Assembly (NCBI GenBank): GCA_031422315.1
Contig: JANOQN010000024.1
Location: 19,990 to 83,989, forward strand
Length of the DNA: 64,000 bases
Source of the DNA: JANNYA01 sp031422315
GTDB lineage: Bacteria > Pseudomonadota > Gammaproteobacteria > Xanthomonadales > SZUA-5
Direction of reading: 5' to 3'
Shown here: positions 33,928 to 42,185 of the stretch, piece by piece
How positions within the stretch are numbered: position 1 is the stretch's first letter
Layout: each line of letters starts with the position of its first letter
Translations under genes and position numbers: made by a program
The notes under the pieces: generated by a model
Database searches by the model: none
Told to the model about the DNA's origin: nothing
Seen by the model: only the letters and a program-made list of their open reading frames with translations

Positions 33928-35351
33928 GGCGAATCCGCAGCCTTTGCTTCATCATTTGTTTTAACTGCGCCGCCTTCCAGCGCGTCGGCTTCAACTGCAC
34001 TCGGGCGCATCCGCACGTGCGCACCCTCAACAACTTGTGCGCTAGCAGGAATGACTGGATCACCTACTTGCAAGCCGCTCAGCACCTCAGCGTTTTCATC
34101 ACCCAACAGGCCAAGCACTATTGGTTGGCGCACTGCACGTTTGCCGCGCAGCACCAAAACCCACGGCGCAGTGCCATCAATGCCGCGCACTGCGCCAATC
34201 GGTATGACCAACACGTTATTTCGCTGCGCGGTTGCAATGTCGACTGACACCGTCATGTCTTGCCGCAAATAGGGCGGCGGCGCGGGCACATCGAGCTTTA
34301 TCACGACCGCGCCGCGCGTGGCATCCACCGCCGGATTGATAAACGCAACGCTGGCGGCAAAGCGCTCATTTGGATACGCATCGGCGGACGCAAGCGCGCT
34401 TTGCCCAACGCTCAGTTTGGCCAAGTTCTTCTCATCCAGCTGCACTTCAATTTGCGTTTTACCAGCGCTCGCCAAGCCCATCAAAACTTGCCCGGGCTGC
34501 ACCACATCACCCGGTTCCACCGCGCGGCTGATCAAAATACCGGCAGCCGGTGCCAAGATGCGCTGCTGCGCCAATTTCACTTGCGCTTGCGCAAGTGCGG
34601 CCTGCGCCTGCGCCTGCGCAGCATTCGCAAGCTCCGCTTGGCTACCGCCATCTCTGCGCGCCAAAACTTGCAAACGTGCTGCACCGCGCTGGCTTTGCGC
34701 GACTGCGAAATTACGCTGCGCCTCGTCAAGCGTGGCTTGCCCGATAAATCCGCGCGCTTTCAAATTCTCATTGCGTGCCAGCTGACTCGCGGCTTGGCGC
34801 AGATTGGCCTCGGCCTCACGCAGGCTTTGCTCGGCCGCGCCTAGCTCGAGCTGGCTGACGCCAGCTTGCCGAGCATCTGCCTGCGCGAGCGCTGCCGCTG
34901 CCTGCGCAACGTTGGTCTTCGCATCGGCATCATCTAACTCAATCAGCAGCTGATCTTGTAAAACCTGTGCGCCCTCAATAACCGCGACCCGAATAACTCG
35001 GCCCGGTATTTGCGCGGCAATCGCAACTCGCTGCGGCGTAATAATTCGCCCGCTCGCCACGACAGTTTGCCGTAAATTGCCAGCAACTACCGGATAGGTC
35101 AGCACCGGGGTGCCAAGCACCAGATTGCGCAGCAACCACGCCAAAATCATGAATGCCAACACCACACCGATTACGATGCGCCGCCAGGGCCAGCGTTTTG
35201 CCGGTTTATCCGGCGCGGATTTTGGGTTAGCGTTTGGCGGCGTTGGCTGCGCAGCATTGGCGCTTGTCGGTACTGCGACTGCGCCGACTTCAGCAGCCAT
35301 TGAGACGGCAGAAATCTGCATACGATGGGTGGACCAGTCGATGGTGCTCAC
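33924..35351 (-). CDS. MacA-like periplasmic adaptor subunit
   Basis: A 475-residue adaptor with a GTG start directly beside the stop of the upstream small gene; an in-frame ATG at 35321 is the alternative. A proline-rich region leads to one membrane helix (about 55-72). The lipoyl halves lie at about 100-125 (IAAQIPGRVIRVAVIEGAQV) and about 265-290 (LAPAAGILISRAVEPGDVV), with a long alpha-helical hairpin rich in Ala, Gln and Arg between them. It overlaps the permease by 4 bp. It should connect the permease to an outer-membrane channel, which is not in this window. Confidence 0.9.
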   Translation of the reverse strand: MSTIDWSTHRMQISAVSMAAEVGAVAVPTSANAAQPTPPNANPKSAPDKPAKRWPWRRIVIGVVLAFMILAWLLRNLVLGTPVLTYPVVAGNLRQTVVASGRIITPQRVAIAAQIPGRVIRVAVIEGAQVLQDQLLIELDDADAKTNVAQAAAALAQADARQAGVSQLELGAAEQSLREAEANLRQAASQLARNENLKARGFIGQATLDEAQRNFAVAQSQRGAARLQVLARRDGGSQAELANAAQAQAQAALAQAQVKLAQQRILAPAAGILISRAVEPGDVVQPGQVLMGLASAGKTQIEVQLDEKNLAKLSVGQSALASADAYPNERFAASVAFINPAVDATRGAVVIKLDVPAPPPYLRQDMTVSVDIATAQRNNVLVIPIGAVRGIDGTAPWVLVLRGKRAVRQPIVLGLLGDENAEVLSGLQVGDPVIPASAQVVEGAHVRMRPSAVEADALEGGAVKTNDEAKAADSP

Positions 35352-35352
35352 G

Positions 35353-35583
35353 CTAGTTCTCGGTCACGTTTGCAGTCGACCCGAATGCAGGTAAACTTTT
35401 AATCGCCACGCCCAGCACCCTACTGCGAAACACACATGCGACGAACACCATGATAATCACCGCGACAATGATCAGCATAAAGCAGGCACGCGGCGAAGGA
35501 CGTGCGCGCTTCTCCTCTGCATTATCTGGTGCTGCGTTTTTTGCTTGTTCGAAGCTGAGGTGCTTAATTTTTGGCAGATTCAC
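35353..35583 (-). CDS. Small single-span membrane protein
   Basis: A 76-residue protein with one membrane helix (about 36-52, LIIVAVIIMVFVACVF) after a charged N-terminus. Its stop sits right beside the GTG of the MacA-like gene and its ATG lies two bases after the preceding small gene, so it is part of the operon. No family was recognised. It may assist or regulate the exporter, which is only inference from position. Confidence 0.6.
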   Translation of the reverse strand: MNLPKIKHLSFEQAKNAAPDNAEEKRARPSPRACFMLIIVAVIIMVFVACVFRSRVLGVAIKSLPAFGSTANVTEN

Positions 35584-35585
35584 GG

Positions 35586-35837
35586 CTAGAGACTCGTAGA
35601 GGCTTTTTGGTTAGCTTTATGGCCTGCTTTAATCGCGCCTCGGATGTTCATAGCCGCTAAGCCAACTTGCAGCGATACCAATGCCCACGCGGTATCGAAG
35701 ATTCCCCATACAATCCAAAGCGCGTTGCTCAGCAAGAACACCCAAAACCCGATCTTGCGTTTTGTTTCCACATCGGATCCCACAAGCCACGAAGCCAAGA
35801 TCGTGATAATCATCGCGGGCCATTGCAGATGATCCAT
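35586..35837 (-). CDS. Small multi-span membrane protein
   Basis: An 83-residue protein with two to three hydrophobic segments (about 8-20, 29-48, 50-63), including the motif GFWVFLLSNALWIVWG that is common to small YgjV-like or PnuC-like membrane proteins. It begins 7 bases after the DUF2177 gene and ends two bases before the next small gene, so the frame is supported by tight packing. Function is unknown. Confidence 0.7.
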   Translation of the reverse strand: MDHLQWPAMIITILASWLVGSDVETKRKIGFWVFLLSNALWIVWGIFDTAWALVSLQVGLAAMNIRGAIKAGHKANQKASTSL

Positions 35838-35844
35838 ACGCTTA

Positions 35845-36261
35845 TTAAAACCCGGATGCGCCAGTCAATTTATCGAGCATGAGTTTGCCTGCGGCTGCGG
35901 AAACAGTGCTGGCAAACGTGCCCCAGGCGACGTCAATCATCGACAGGGTTAATGGCCAGTTTTTCATAAGTGCAAGATTGGTTAGATCATAGGTTGCATA
36001 GGCAAAAAATCCGAACGCAGCTGCGCTGATCATCACACGCTTTAAATCAGGCTCAGAACCGAATGGCGCAACCGCGAATAGCATCAGGCCAATCGGAAAA
36101 ATAATGTAGAAGATGGCCGCTGCCCAAATATTCGGGCTATCAGCCATTAGGTGCCCGATACCCTTTTGATAAAGCGGCTTAGCAATAACACCAAGCCAAA
36201 GTAGATCAATGGCGAGCATCACGGTAAAAATCGCGCCGTACGCAGCAAGCAATTTGCTCAT
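35845..36261 (-). CDS. DUF2177 family membrane protein
   Basis: A 138-residue membrane protein with four hydrophobic segments. The N-terminal segment FTVMLAIDLLWLGVIAKPLYQKGIGHLM and the middle segment AFGFFAYATYDLTNLALMKNWPL are diagnostic of the DUF2177 family, in which Asp and Asn residues lie within helices. Its biochemical role is unknown. It lies 48 bases after the FMN reductase gene and is followed by two small membrane proteins and the MacAB-like exporter. Confidence 0.88.
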   Translation of the reverse strand: MSKLLAAYGAIFTVMLAIDLLWLGVIAKPLYQKGIGHLMADSPNIWAAAIFYIIFPIGLMLFAVAPFGSEPDLKRVMISAAAFGFFAYATYDLTNLALMKNWPLTLSMIDVAWGTFASTVSAAAGKLMLDKLTGASGF

Positions 36262-36309
36262 TGGCTTACACCTTCTAAAACTTTAGTCTTATTCATAGCT
36301 GGCACATTG

Positions 36310-36861
36310 CTAATGGACATGCGCATTGATCCACGCCACGTAAGCATCCATCCAGCTTTGCATGAACTTCAAACTGCCAGGGCCGATGTTCCCCGACTCA
36401 TCAAACAGTCCCTCTTTGGCGTGAACAAAAGCCTCGGGCTGCCCGAGCGTTGGCACATCAAGGTAGGCCAGAATGTTGCGCAAATGCTGTTGCGCCATGG
36501 CGGTTCCAGCCGCGCCTACCGACACGCCTAGAATCCCTGCGGGCTTCCCCGCCCATGCGCTTTGGCCGTACGGCCTTGATGCGTGATCGATTGCGTTTTT
36601 CAGCACGCCGGGAATCGAGCGATTGTATTCTGGCGTTAAAAACAAAAAGCCATCGCTTGCACTCAGTGCACTCTTGAAAAGCTTTACTGATTCTGCTGGA
36701 CTGGCATCGTCGTCCTGGTTATAGGGTGGCAAGTCAGCGATAGCTAGCTGGGTAAATTTAAACCCGGCGGGTGCCAGCTTGGTGATCGCATCCGCCAATT
36801 TTCGGTTATGCGATTCACGCCTGAGGCTACCAATGATAACGGCGATTTGACGGCTCTGCAT
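36310..36861 (-). CDS. NADPH-dependent FMN reductase (ChrR/YieF type)
   Basis: A 183-residue flavodoxin-fold oxidoreductase. The FMN phosphate-binding loop is GSLRRESHNRKLADAI (about 11-26), and FLTPEYNRSIPGVLKNAIDHASRP (about 73-97) is the family's signature. It would reduce quinones, chromate or other electrophiles with NADPH. It appears to be first in a leftward operon that continues through DUF2177 to the MacAB-like exporter. The natural acceptor is unknown. Confidence 0.9.
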   Translation of the reverse strand: MQSRQIAVIIGSLRRESHNRKLADAITKLAPAGFKFTQLAIADLPPYNQDDDASPAESVKLFKSALSASDGFLFLTPEYNRSIPGVLKNAIDHASRPYGQSAWAGKPAGILGVSVGAAGTAMAQQHLRNILAYLDVPTLGQPEAFVHAKEGLFDESGNIGPGSLKFMQSWMDAYVAWINAHVH

Positions 36862-37031
36862 GGCGTTGCTCCAATGGCAAAATGATATCGAGTACGATTC
36901 TTAAATACCTAAGCCATTAAGATCAGTGCTGCAACGTACCAAGCGAGCATTTGCTGATGGCGGTTTAGCTGTTTATTGCTGGGGCCTTGAGCGCAAGTGG
37001 GCGCGATTGGCTATTCGAAGCGTTTAACCCC

Positions 37032-37061
37032 AAAAAAAACCCGCACAAAGCGGGTTTTTTT
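37032..37061. terminator. Bidirectional intrinsic terminator
   Basis: ACCCGC and GCGGGT pair around a 5-base loop, with an A-run before and a T-run after (AAAAAAAACCCGC-ACAAA-GCGGGTTTTTT). On the minus strand it follows the metalloprotease stop by 46 bases, so it most probably ends that transcript. Confidence 0.85.
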
Positions 37062-37107
37062 CTAGCTCTGAGGCGCTCGTTACATCATGTACGAGCGCAT
37101 TAGCGCA

Positions 37108-38364
37108 CTAGCGAAATGCTGCTACGGTAGCACCACGGGTTCGCCAAACGCGGTTGTTGTCATTCGTGTTGACGGTGCCGATCGCAAATCCGCTAACAGT
37201 ATAGTTCGGCGAAGAAAATGCGCCAATTCGGGTGCAGCTTGAACATGGGCCGTTATTGACGGCCATGACGGTGCGGCGGTTTGCCGCGGTGATTACATAG
37301 CCATGCCCGAACGCATAAGGTGAGGTGGTTGGATCATTGTCATGCCGCGTGCCGACCACGTGGCCAGCTTCGTGGACGAAAGTGAAGTTGCCAGACAAAC
37401 ACGTTGGGTTCATTACAAAATAGGCGTTCGCATTGCTGGTGGCAATGCCCGCAGCTTGACCACAAAGCCCGGCGCTAACGGGCGCGACGTAAGCCACGAT
37501 ATCCGCCGTGTTGGTGTTGCGCTGGCCTGCAATGGCGTCATAAAAACCATCCGATCCGTTAGTCAGGCGCGATAGCATGGTGCTGTAGGTTGATGATTCC
37601 GATTGCGTATAAAACTGGATTGCGCCAGCTTGTTGGAAGCGGATTTCGGTATTGGTGGCGGCTAGCGCTTGATTGGCCTCAGCAAATGCTAAATCAATGG
37701 CTTGTTGTTCGTTACCTACCGATGCCGTCGCAGCTCTGCCAAAGGCCACCATCACGCGGATTGTCGATATCGCTTTGCTGACCGGCCCGGGCGCAGCCTC
37801 TTCGACCGACGCTGCGTTTTGCATCATTTGTGCGTAACCTGCTTCGCTTTCATCGGCTAGAAACTGGCTTTGATCCACTTCAACCAAGGCATGCGCGCCG
37901 CCATCGACGGGAATCAAACGATACAGTTCACCGGCGATGCGTATATCCGCGCGAATTGTGTCACCCGAACGCACGGCGATGATGTTGTTGAGCTGTGCAT
38001 CGAGTGGAATCAGACCTTTGACCTCTGCCGAGCTAGGCAGTTTGCCCATATCAAGTTGGCCGATCCAAACGGTGTTGCCGCTTTCCATTTGCTCGAAGCT
38101 GGTTTGTTTAGCCACCACGCTAATGCCGCCCGGAAGGTTCAAGCGCAGGTCTTGATTTTCGCGGGTAATTAAAGCGGCGTTGGCGGCCACAATATCAATG
38201 CGGGCGTTAGCAGGATCTGCCGCAACTTGACGCAGCAGCTCGCCAGGTTCAGCAGTTTGCTGGCGATTACTGGCAACGGCAAACAAATCTTCAGATGCGT
38301 TAGCGCCGCCTGCGAGTGCAGAAATAGCGAGGCTCAAACAAACAGCAATACGAGTGCACTTCAT
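37108..38364 (-). CDS. Secreted metzincin (reprolysin-like) zinc metalloprotease
   Basis: A 418-residue protein from the ATG at 38364, which has an AGGA ribosome binding site and begins a clear signal peptide (MKCTRIAVCLSLAISALAGGANA); the 62 extra codons upstream have no homology and cover the promoter region. The zinc site is HEAGHVVGTRHDND with His331, Glu332, His335 and His341, and VMAV about 25 residues later is the likely Met-turn. A propeptide-like region of about 180 residues precedes the catalytic part. It should act outside the inner membrane. The 296 bases between this start and the pseudogene signal peptide at 38661 are AT-rich and hold no other gene. Confidence 0.88.
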   Translation of the reverse strand: MKCTRIAVCLSLAISALAGGANASEDLFAVASNRQQTAEPGELLRQVAADPANARIDIVAANAALITRENQDLRLNLPGGISVVAKQTSFEQMESGNTVWIGQLDMGKLPSSAEVKGLIPLDAQLNNIIAVRSGDTIRADIRIAGELYRLIPVDGGAHALVEVDQSQFLADESEAGYAQMMQNAASVEEAAPGPVSKAISTIRVMVAFGRAATASVGNEQQAIDLAFAEANQALAATNTEIRFQQAGAIQFYTQSESSTYSTMLSRLTNGSDGFYDAIAGQRNTNTADIVAYVAPVSAGLCGQAAGIATSNANAYFVMNPTCLSGNFTFVHEAGHVVGTRHDNDPTTSPYAFGHGYVITAANRRTVMAVNNGPCSSCTRIGAFSSPNYTVSGFAIGTVNTNDNNRVWRTRGATVAAFR

Positions 38365-38660
38365 GGATGATTTCCTATGGAAGACAAAAAACGAGTGGTT
38401 TGTGTCCGCAGCTAAAATCAGCTTTGCAAGCTCGTTGCGGCGGCGCGAGTCTACGCCTAAGGAAAATGTAATGAACAGGTGTTTACCGAAAAAAATACGC
38501 ATGTAATATTGTATTATTACGCTGGATTTAACAAAAAATTTATGCGGCATTGCAGCATAAAATCAGTGAAACGAAAGCTATCCCCTCCAGTTCGCTGTTG
38601 TAAACTTCGTTTCCAAGCAGCTATGCGCTTGTCAGCCCAATTCAACCTAGGAATTCCTAA

Positions 38661-39216
38661 GTGACGTTACGAAAATCCGTAACCGTCACAATGCTAGGCG
38701 CTACTTTGTGCGCAAGCGTTTTGCAAAGTGCTGGCGCATAGGCTTCCGATATCGCGCGAATTAGTACCTAACGATTTGACGTCGGTCAACCAGCGTGATG
38801 TGTTCGTTAAAAACCTAACTACAGGCGAAATTCGTCGCGCCGAAGCGCTTGGCGGTGGTGATCCAAACGACACGTCAAACGAGTTAGCCATCTCAGGCGA
38901 TGGAAAAATTTTAGTATTCCACTCTTTAGCCAGCAATTTAGTAGCAGGCGATACTAATGCGCGCCAAGATGTTTTTCAGATGGACGTGGCAACCGGTGTA
39001 ATCGAACGTATCAGCTTGGCAGCAGGCGGCATTGAAGCCAATAACGACAGCGCATTTCCGGACACCAACGAAACCGCCAGCGTGAGTGTTTTCGAATCCA
39101 ATGCCAGCAACCTAGTAGCGGGCGACACCAATGCGCGCAATGATATTTTTAGCAGTCGGGCCGCCGCATCTTCCTGCGCTCCGGATGCAATTTTTTGTAG
39201 TGGTTTTGAGTTTTAA
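38661..39216 (+). pseudogene. Decayed secreted beta-propeller (TolB-like) gene
   Basis: A GTG at 38661 opens a typical signal peptide (VTLRKSVTVTMLGATLCASVLQSAGA) that stops at TAG (38739). The remaining open frame, 38728-39216, is in another phase and encodes WD40-like beta-propeller repeats: two copies of SNLVAGDTNAR(Q/N)D(V/I)F and the segment TGEIRRAEALGGGDPND. An intact member would have several more repeats, so this is a frameshifted and internally deleted remnant. It ends in SSCAPDAIFCSGFEF, a C-terminal tail pattern shared by many secreted proteins in some beta- and gammaproteobacteria. A sequencing error could explain the frameshift but not the shortness. Confidence 0.65.
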
Positions 39217-39263
39217 AAATAAACAAACAAACAAACTGAGTTGGATTGATCGAAATACGAGAC

Positions 39264-40088
39264 TCAATTGCTCACCCACTCCTCAAAATAATCCACATGC
39301 GCAGAAATCGACCCGTGATCCGTGCGCGCCAGTATTTTTGTAGCGACGATTCCGGGCTTGAAGTGTTGAATGAGCGCCTCGGTATTTGATCTAGGCACAA
39401 TCGCATCGGACTCGCTTGCGATAATTAGGGTTGGCGCTGCGATACGGGGTACATAGCGCCAGCTTTCAAATTTATCCTGCAAAATGAGTGCGATAGGAAT
39501 GAAACTAAACTGCTGCGCGGCTATAGCTTCGATGCTATCGAACGGCGTAATGAGCACTAACCGAGCAATTTTACGTTGGCTGGCAACATAGCTAGCAACG
39601 CCGCTGCCTAAGCTGCGGCCAACTAATAAAATTTCGCCATGCTGCTGACTAAGGCTATCGAACACCCGCAGGGCATTGGCAAAAATCGTCGTCTCAGAAG
39701 GCGCGCCGCCGCTTCCGCCATGGCCAAGTCGATCATGGCCGTAGCCTGGATAGTGCGGCAAATAAATCGCGTGATCTGGAAACTGGGTGGCGAATTCATC
39801 AGCATTGTAGGAGACGTCTTCGCCATTGCCGCCAAAATACAGCAGCGCTTTTTGCGTGGGCCGGGCTTTGGCACTGATGCGTATTGGGCCAGATTCGCCG
39901 GGCAAGAAGAAATCGTCCGCAAAACTAAAATGCCGTGGCTGTGGGAAGTAAATCATGTTGCGCTGATTGAGGTAAAGCAGCAGGCAAATTGCCGCGTAGC
40001 CAGCCAGTAAAAGTGTGCCGAGTAGCATGAGCCAGCGCCTTAACACGGGTTTGGGTTGCGGCTTTGGTATCTCGTGGCTCAATGCCAT
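39264..40088 (-). CDS. Alpha/beta hydrolase of the BEM46/YfhR type
   Basis: A 274-residue protein from the ATG at 40088, four bases after the tatC stop; the longer frame to 40148 lies inside tatC. One membrane anchor (about 17-37) precedes RNMIYFPQPRHF, which is typical of this group. The nucleophile elbow is VGRSLGSGVAS, the acid is in SESDAIVPRSN and the His in RTDHGSIS. The anchor suggests a fold exposed to the periplasm. It is the last gene of the tatABC operon. Substrate unknown. Confidence 0.85.
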   Translation of the reverse strand: MALSHEIPKPQPKPVLRRWLMLLGTLLLAGYAAICLLLYLNQRNMIYFPQPRHFSFADDFFLPGESGPIRISAKARPTQKALLYFGGNGEDVSYNADEFATQFPDHAIYLPHYPGYGHDRLGHGGSGGAPSETTIFANALRVFDSLSQQHGEILLVGRSLGSGVASYVASQRKIARLVLITPFDSIEAIAAQQFSFIPIALILQDKFESWRYVPRIAAPTLIIASESDAIVPRSNTEALIQHFKPGIVATKILARTDHGSISAHVDYFEEWVSN

Positions 40089-40092
40089 CTTG

Positions 40093-40887
40093 CTAGGCCA
40101 CCGGCACCGGCGCGCTTTTGCGATAGGCGGCCGACACCAAAATGCCAACCTCGTACAACAGGCACATCGGAATGCCCATCATCAGCATGGAGATTGCATC
40201 CGGCGGCGTCATAACAGCGGAAATTGCGAATGCGCCAACAATCACGTAGCTGCGCGCTTCGCGCAGCTGCTCGACGCTCACCCAGCCAAGCACCACCAAA
40301 ATAAGCACCGCGACCGGCACTTCAAACGTCAGGCCAAAGGCCAGAAATATCACCAGTGTGAAGTCTAAATATTTGCTGATGTCAGTCATCACCGCGACGC
40401 CCTCAGGTGCGACTGCGGTAGTGAATTTAAACACCGCTGGCAGTACCAAAAAATAGGCAAATGCACAGCCGACATAAAACAGCAGCGTGGCGGACACTAA
40501 AATCGGGACTGCCAATTTGCGCTCATGCCGATACAGTCCGGGCGCGACGAAACCCCAAATCTGAAACAGCACCCAAGGCATAGCGATCACTAATCCCAAG
40601 ACCAGCGCAAGCTTCAGCGGCGTTAAAAACGGTGAGATTGGATCCGTCGCGATCATTTGCCCGCCAGCGGGTAGCATTTGCAGTACCGGCAAAGCTAGCC
40701 AGCCGTAGAGCTTGTTGGCAAAGGGTAAAAGTGCGCCAGCGCAAATTAATACGCCTAGCACCGCGCGCAACAGGCGCGTGCGCAGTTCAACCAAGTGCTC
40801 GACCAGCGGCTGTTCGCCGGTAATGTCGTTAGCGTCGGTGCTGAATTTTGGCCGGCTTTTTTCGTCTGGTAGCTGCGGGTTGCTCAT
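40093..40887 (-). CDS. tatC: Sec-independent protein translocase TatC
   Basis: A 264-residue six-helix membrane protein, the signal-recognising core of the twin-arginine translocase. The N-terminal LVEHLVELRTRLLRA contains the conserved Glu-Leu-Arg segment that contacts the RR signal peptide, and FQIWGFVAPGLYRHERK (loop after helix 2) is also diagnostic. Six helices run between about 35 and 245. It overlaps tatB by 4 bp and is followed closely by the hydrolase gene. Confidence 0.97.
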   Translation of the reverse strand: MSNPQLPDEKSRPKFSTDANDITGEQPLVEHLVELRTRLLRAVLGVLICAGALLPFANKLYGWLALPVLQMLPAGGQMIATDPISPFLTPLKLALVLGLVIAMPWVLFQIWGFVAPGLYRHERKLAVPILVSATLLFYVGCAFAYFLVLPAVFKFTTAVAPEGVAVMTDISKYLDFTLVIFLAFGLTFEVPVAVLILVVLGWVSVEQLREARSYVIVGAFAISAVMTPPDAISMLMMGIPMCLLYEVGILVSAAYRKSAPVPVA

Positions 40888-41408
40888 GGCGTGGTGTCAT
40901 TCGTTTCGCTATTGCCGCGCAGGCGTGAACCCAGGTTCGGCAGGTGTTCGGGCGCATCCGACACTTCTCCTGGGTCCCCGCCTGCGCGGGGATGACGAGG
41001 TGGGTTGTCGTCAGCTGGTATAGCCAATTCAGCAGTGGATTGAGAACCTTGGTCAGCTTTTGGTGCTTCACCCATCAAATCCGCTGAAATTTCCGCCTCT
41101 GAGAGAATCGTGTCAAAGCCCTGGCTTAAGTTCTGGCGTTCGTTCTCAATGGCGTCTGCGATGCCTTTGAACGGCGCGTTGATTTGCTCAGTCATTGACG
41201 CCACAGTTGGCATGGCAGCTAGGCTTTTCCTAAGCTCATCGGCATCAATTTCACGCTCGATTTCTTGCTTGAGGCCTTCAAAGCTGCGCCTGGCTTTGCG
41301 CACGAAGCCGCCAAATATGCGCGCGGCTTTGGGCAGGCGCTCAGGCCCGAGCACCAGCAGCGCGATAATGCCTAACAGTAGGACTTCACTAAAACCAACG
41401 TCAAACAT
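40884..41408 (-). CDS. tatB: Sec-independent protein translocase TatB
   Basis: A 174-residue TatB. The N-terminal helix (MFDVGFSEVLLLGIIALLVLGPERLP) with the conserved Glu8 and the G-P hinge is followed by a long amphipathic helix to about residue 65 and an acidic, flexible tail. It lies between tatA (26 bases upstream) and tatC (4-bp overlap). Residues 138-167 (RHPRAGGDPG ... GSRLRGN) are translated from a dispersed inverted repeat that has entered the 3' end of the gene, described separately. The essential N-terminal half is untouched. Confidence 0.95.
   Translation of the reverse strand: MFDVGFSEVLLLGIIALLVLGPERLPKAARIFGGFVRKARRSFEGLKQEIEREIDADELRKSLAAMPTVASMTEQINAPFKGIADAIENERQNLSQGFDTILSEAEISADLMGEAPKADQGSQSTAELAIPADDNPPRHPRAGGDPGEVSDAPEHLPNLGSRLRGNSETNDTTP
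40908..40996. repeat. Dispersed inverted repeat inside the 3' end of tatB
   Basis: The right arm (40969-40996, containing CCCCGCCTGCGCGGGGATGAC) and the left arm (40908-40935, containing GCCGCGCAGGCGTGAACCCAGG) are inverted copies with a few mismatches, joined by a 33-base centre. It is the same family as 56876-56968 and 16912-16962. It stays in frame with tatB and encodes about 30 residues of the protein's tail. Confidence 0.8.
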
Positions 41409-41434
41409 ACAAAACGCTCAAAATTGTGCGCTGC

Positions 41435-41647
41435 TTAAACTTTATCGCGTTCGGTATGCACATCAGTTTGACTGATTTTTGCGGCATCGGATTCGATTTT
41501 CGACTTCTCGTCACCGTTTTGCATGCCGTCTTTAAAGCCTTTTACCGCTTGGCCTAAGTCTTTGCCAGCATTGGCGAGCTTGCGGGTACCAAAAATCAGC
41601 ACGACTACCACCAACAAAATCACTAAATGCGTAATGCTTAAGCCCAT
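41435..41647 (-). CDS. tatA: Sec-independent protein translocase TatA
   Basis: A 70-residue pore-forming subunit. The single helix is THLVILLVVVVLIFG (about 6-20), followed by the hinge FGTRKLANAGKDLGQAVKGFKDGM, the conserved amphipathic helix of TatA/E. The charged C-terminal tail is of normal length. It is the first gene of tatABC. In many betaproteobacteria tat genes follow the his operon; here the upstream DNA is a tandem repeat and a Crp-like gene. Confidence 0.96.
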   Translation of the reverse strand: MGLSITHLVILLVVVVLIFGTRKLANAGKDLGQAVKGFKDGMQNGDEKSKIESDAAKISQTDVHTERDKV

Positions 41648-41780
41648 GACGAGTCCTTAAATTTAGATTAGAACTTGAGGATAACGCATGCGACCGGTTC
41701 TAGCCGACATCATCTCAAAGCACCGTTAAGGCGCATTTTCGTTTTGTATGCTGCTCAGCGGAGCTTTTCAGCCCCTCTCC

Positions 41781-42174
41781 TGACCTCGCCGATCAATGCC
41801 GAGGGGAGCTTTTTAGCCCCTCTCCCTTTATGGGAGAGGGGTCGGGGAGAGGGTTTCAACGGGATTGCTTCGAATTTGGGGCACCAACACACCCTCTCCC
41901 CCAACCCCTCTCCCATCAAGGGAGAGGGGGGTTTTTAGACCTATCCGAGTAGAGAAATCTGACCTCGCCGATCAATGCTGTGGGGAGTTTTTTAGCCCCT
42001 CTCCCTTTATGGGAGAGGGGTTGGGGAGAGGGTTTCAACGGGATTGCTTCGAATTTGCGGCACCAACACACCCTCTCCCCCTGCCCCTCTCCCATCAAGG
42101 GAGAGGGGGGTTTTTAGACCTATCCGAGTAGAGAAGTCAGATCTCGCCGATCAATGCTGAGGGGAGCTTTTTAG
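41781..42174. repeat. 179-bp tandem repeat of the CCCTCTCCC family
   Basis: Two full units (41781-41959 and 41960-42138) and a 36-base partial third unit are present, differing at only a few bases. Each unit contains GACCTCGCCGATCAATGC, a CCCTCTCCCTTTATGGGAGAGGGG hairpin region, GGGTTTCAACGGGATTGCTTCGAATTTG, and an inverted C-rich hairpin around ATCAAGGGAGAGGGG. The hairpins match the element at 15914-16084. The units are too long and too few for a CRISPR array. Three open frames cross them but have no coding features. Confidence 0.9.
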
Positions 42175-42185
42175 TTTTGAACCCG

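Noticed and set aside
37108..38550. Longer start for the metalloprotease (62 extra residues)
   Set aside because: The extra part lies before a clear signal peptide and ribosome binding site, so it would bury the secretion signal.
41781..42174. CRISPR array
   Set aside because: Units are 179 bp, only two and a fraction in number, with no spacers and no cas genes.
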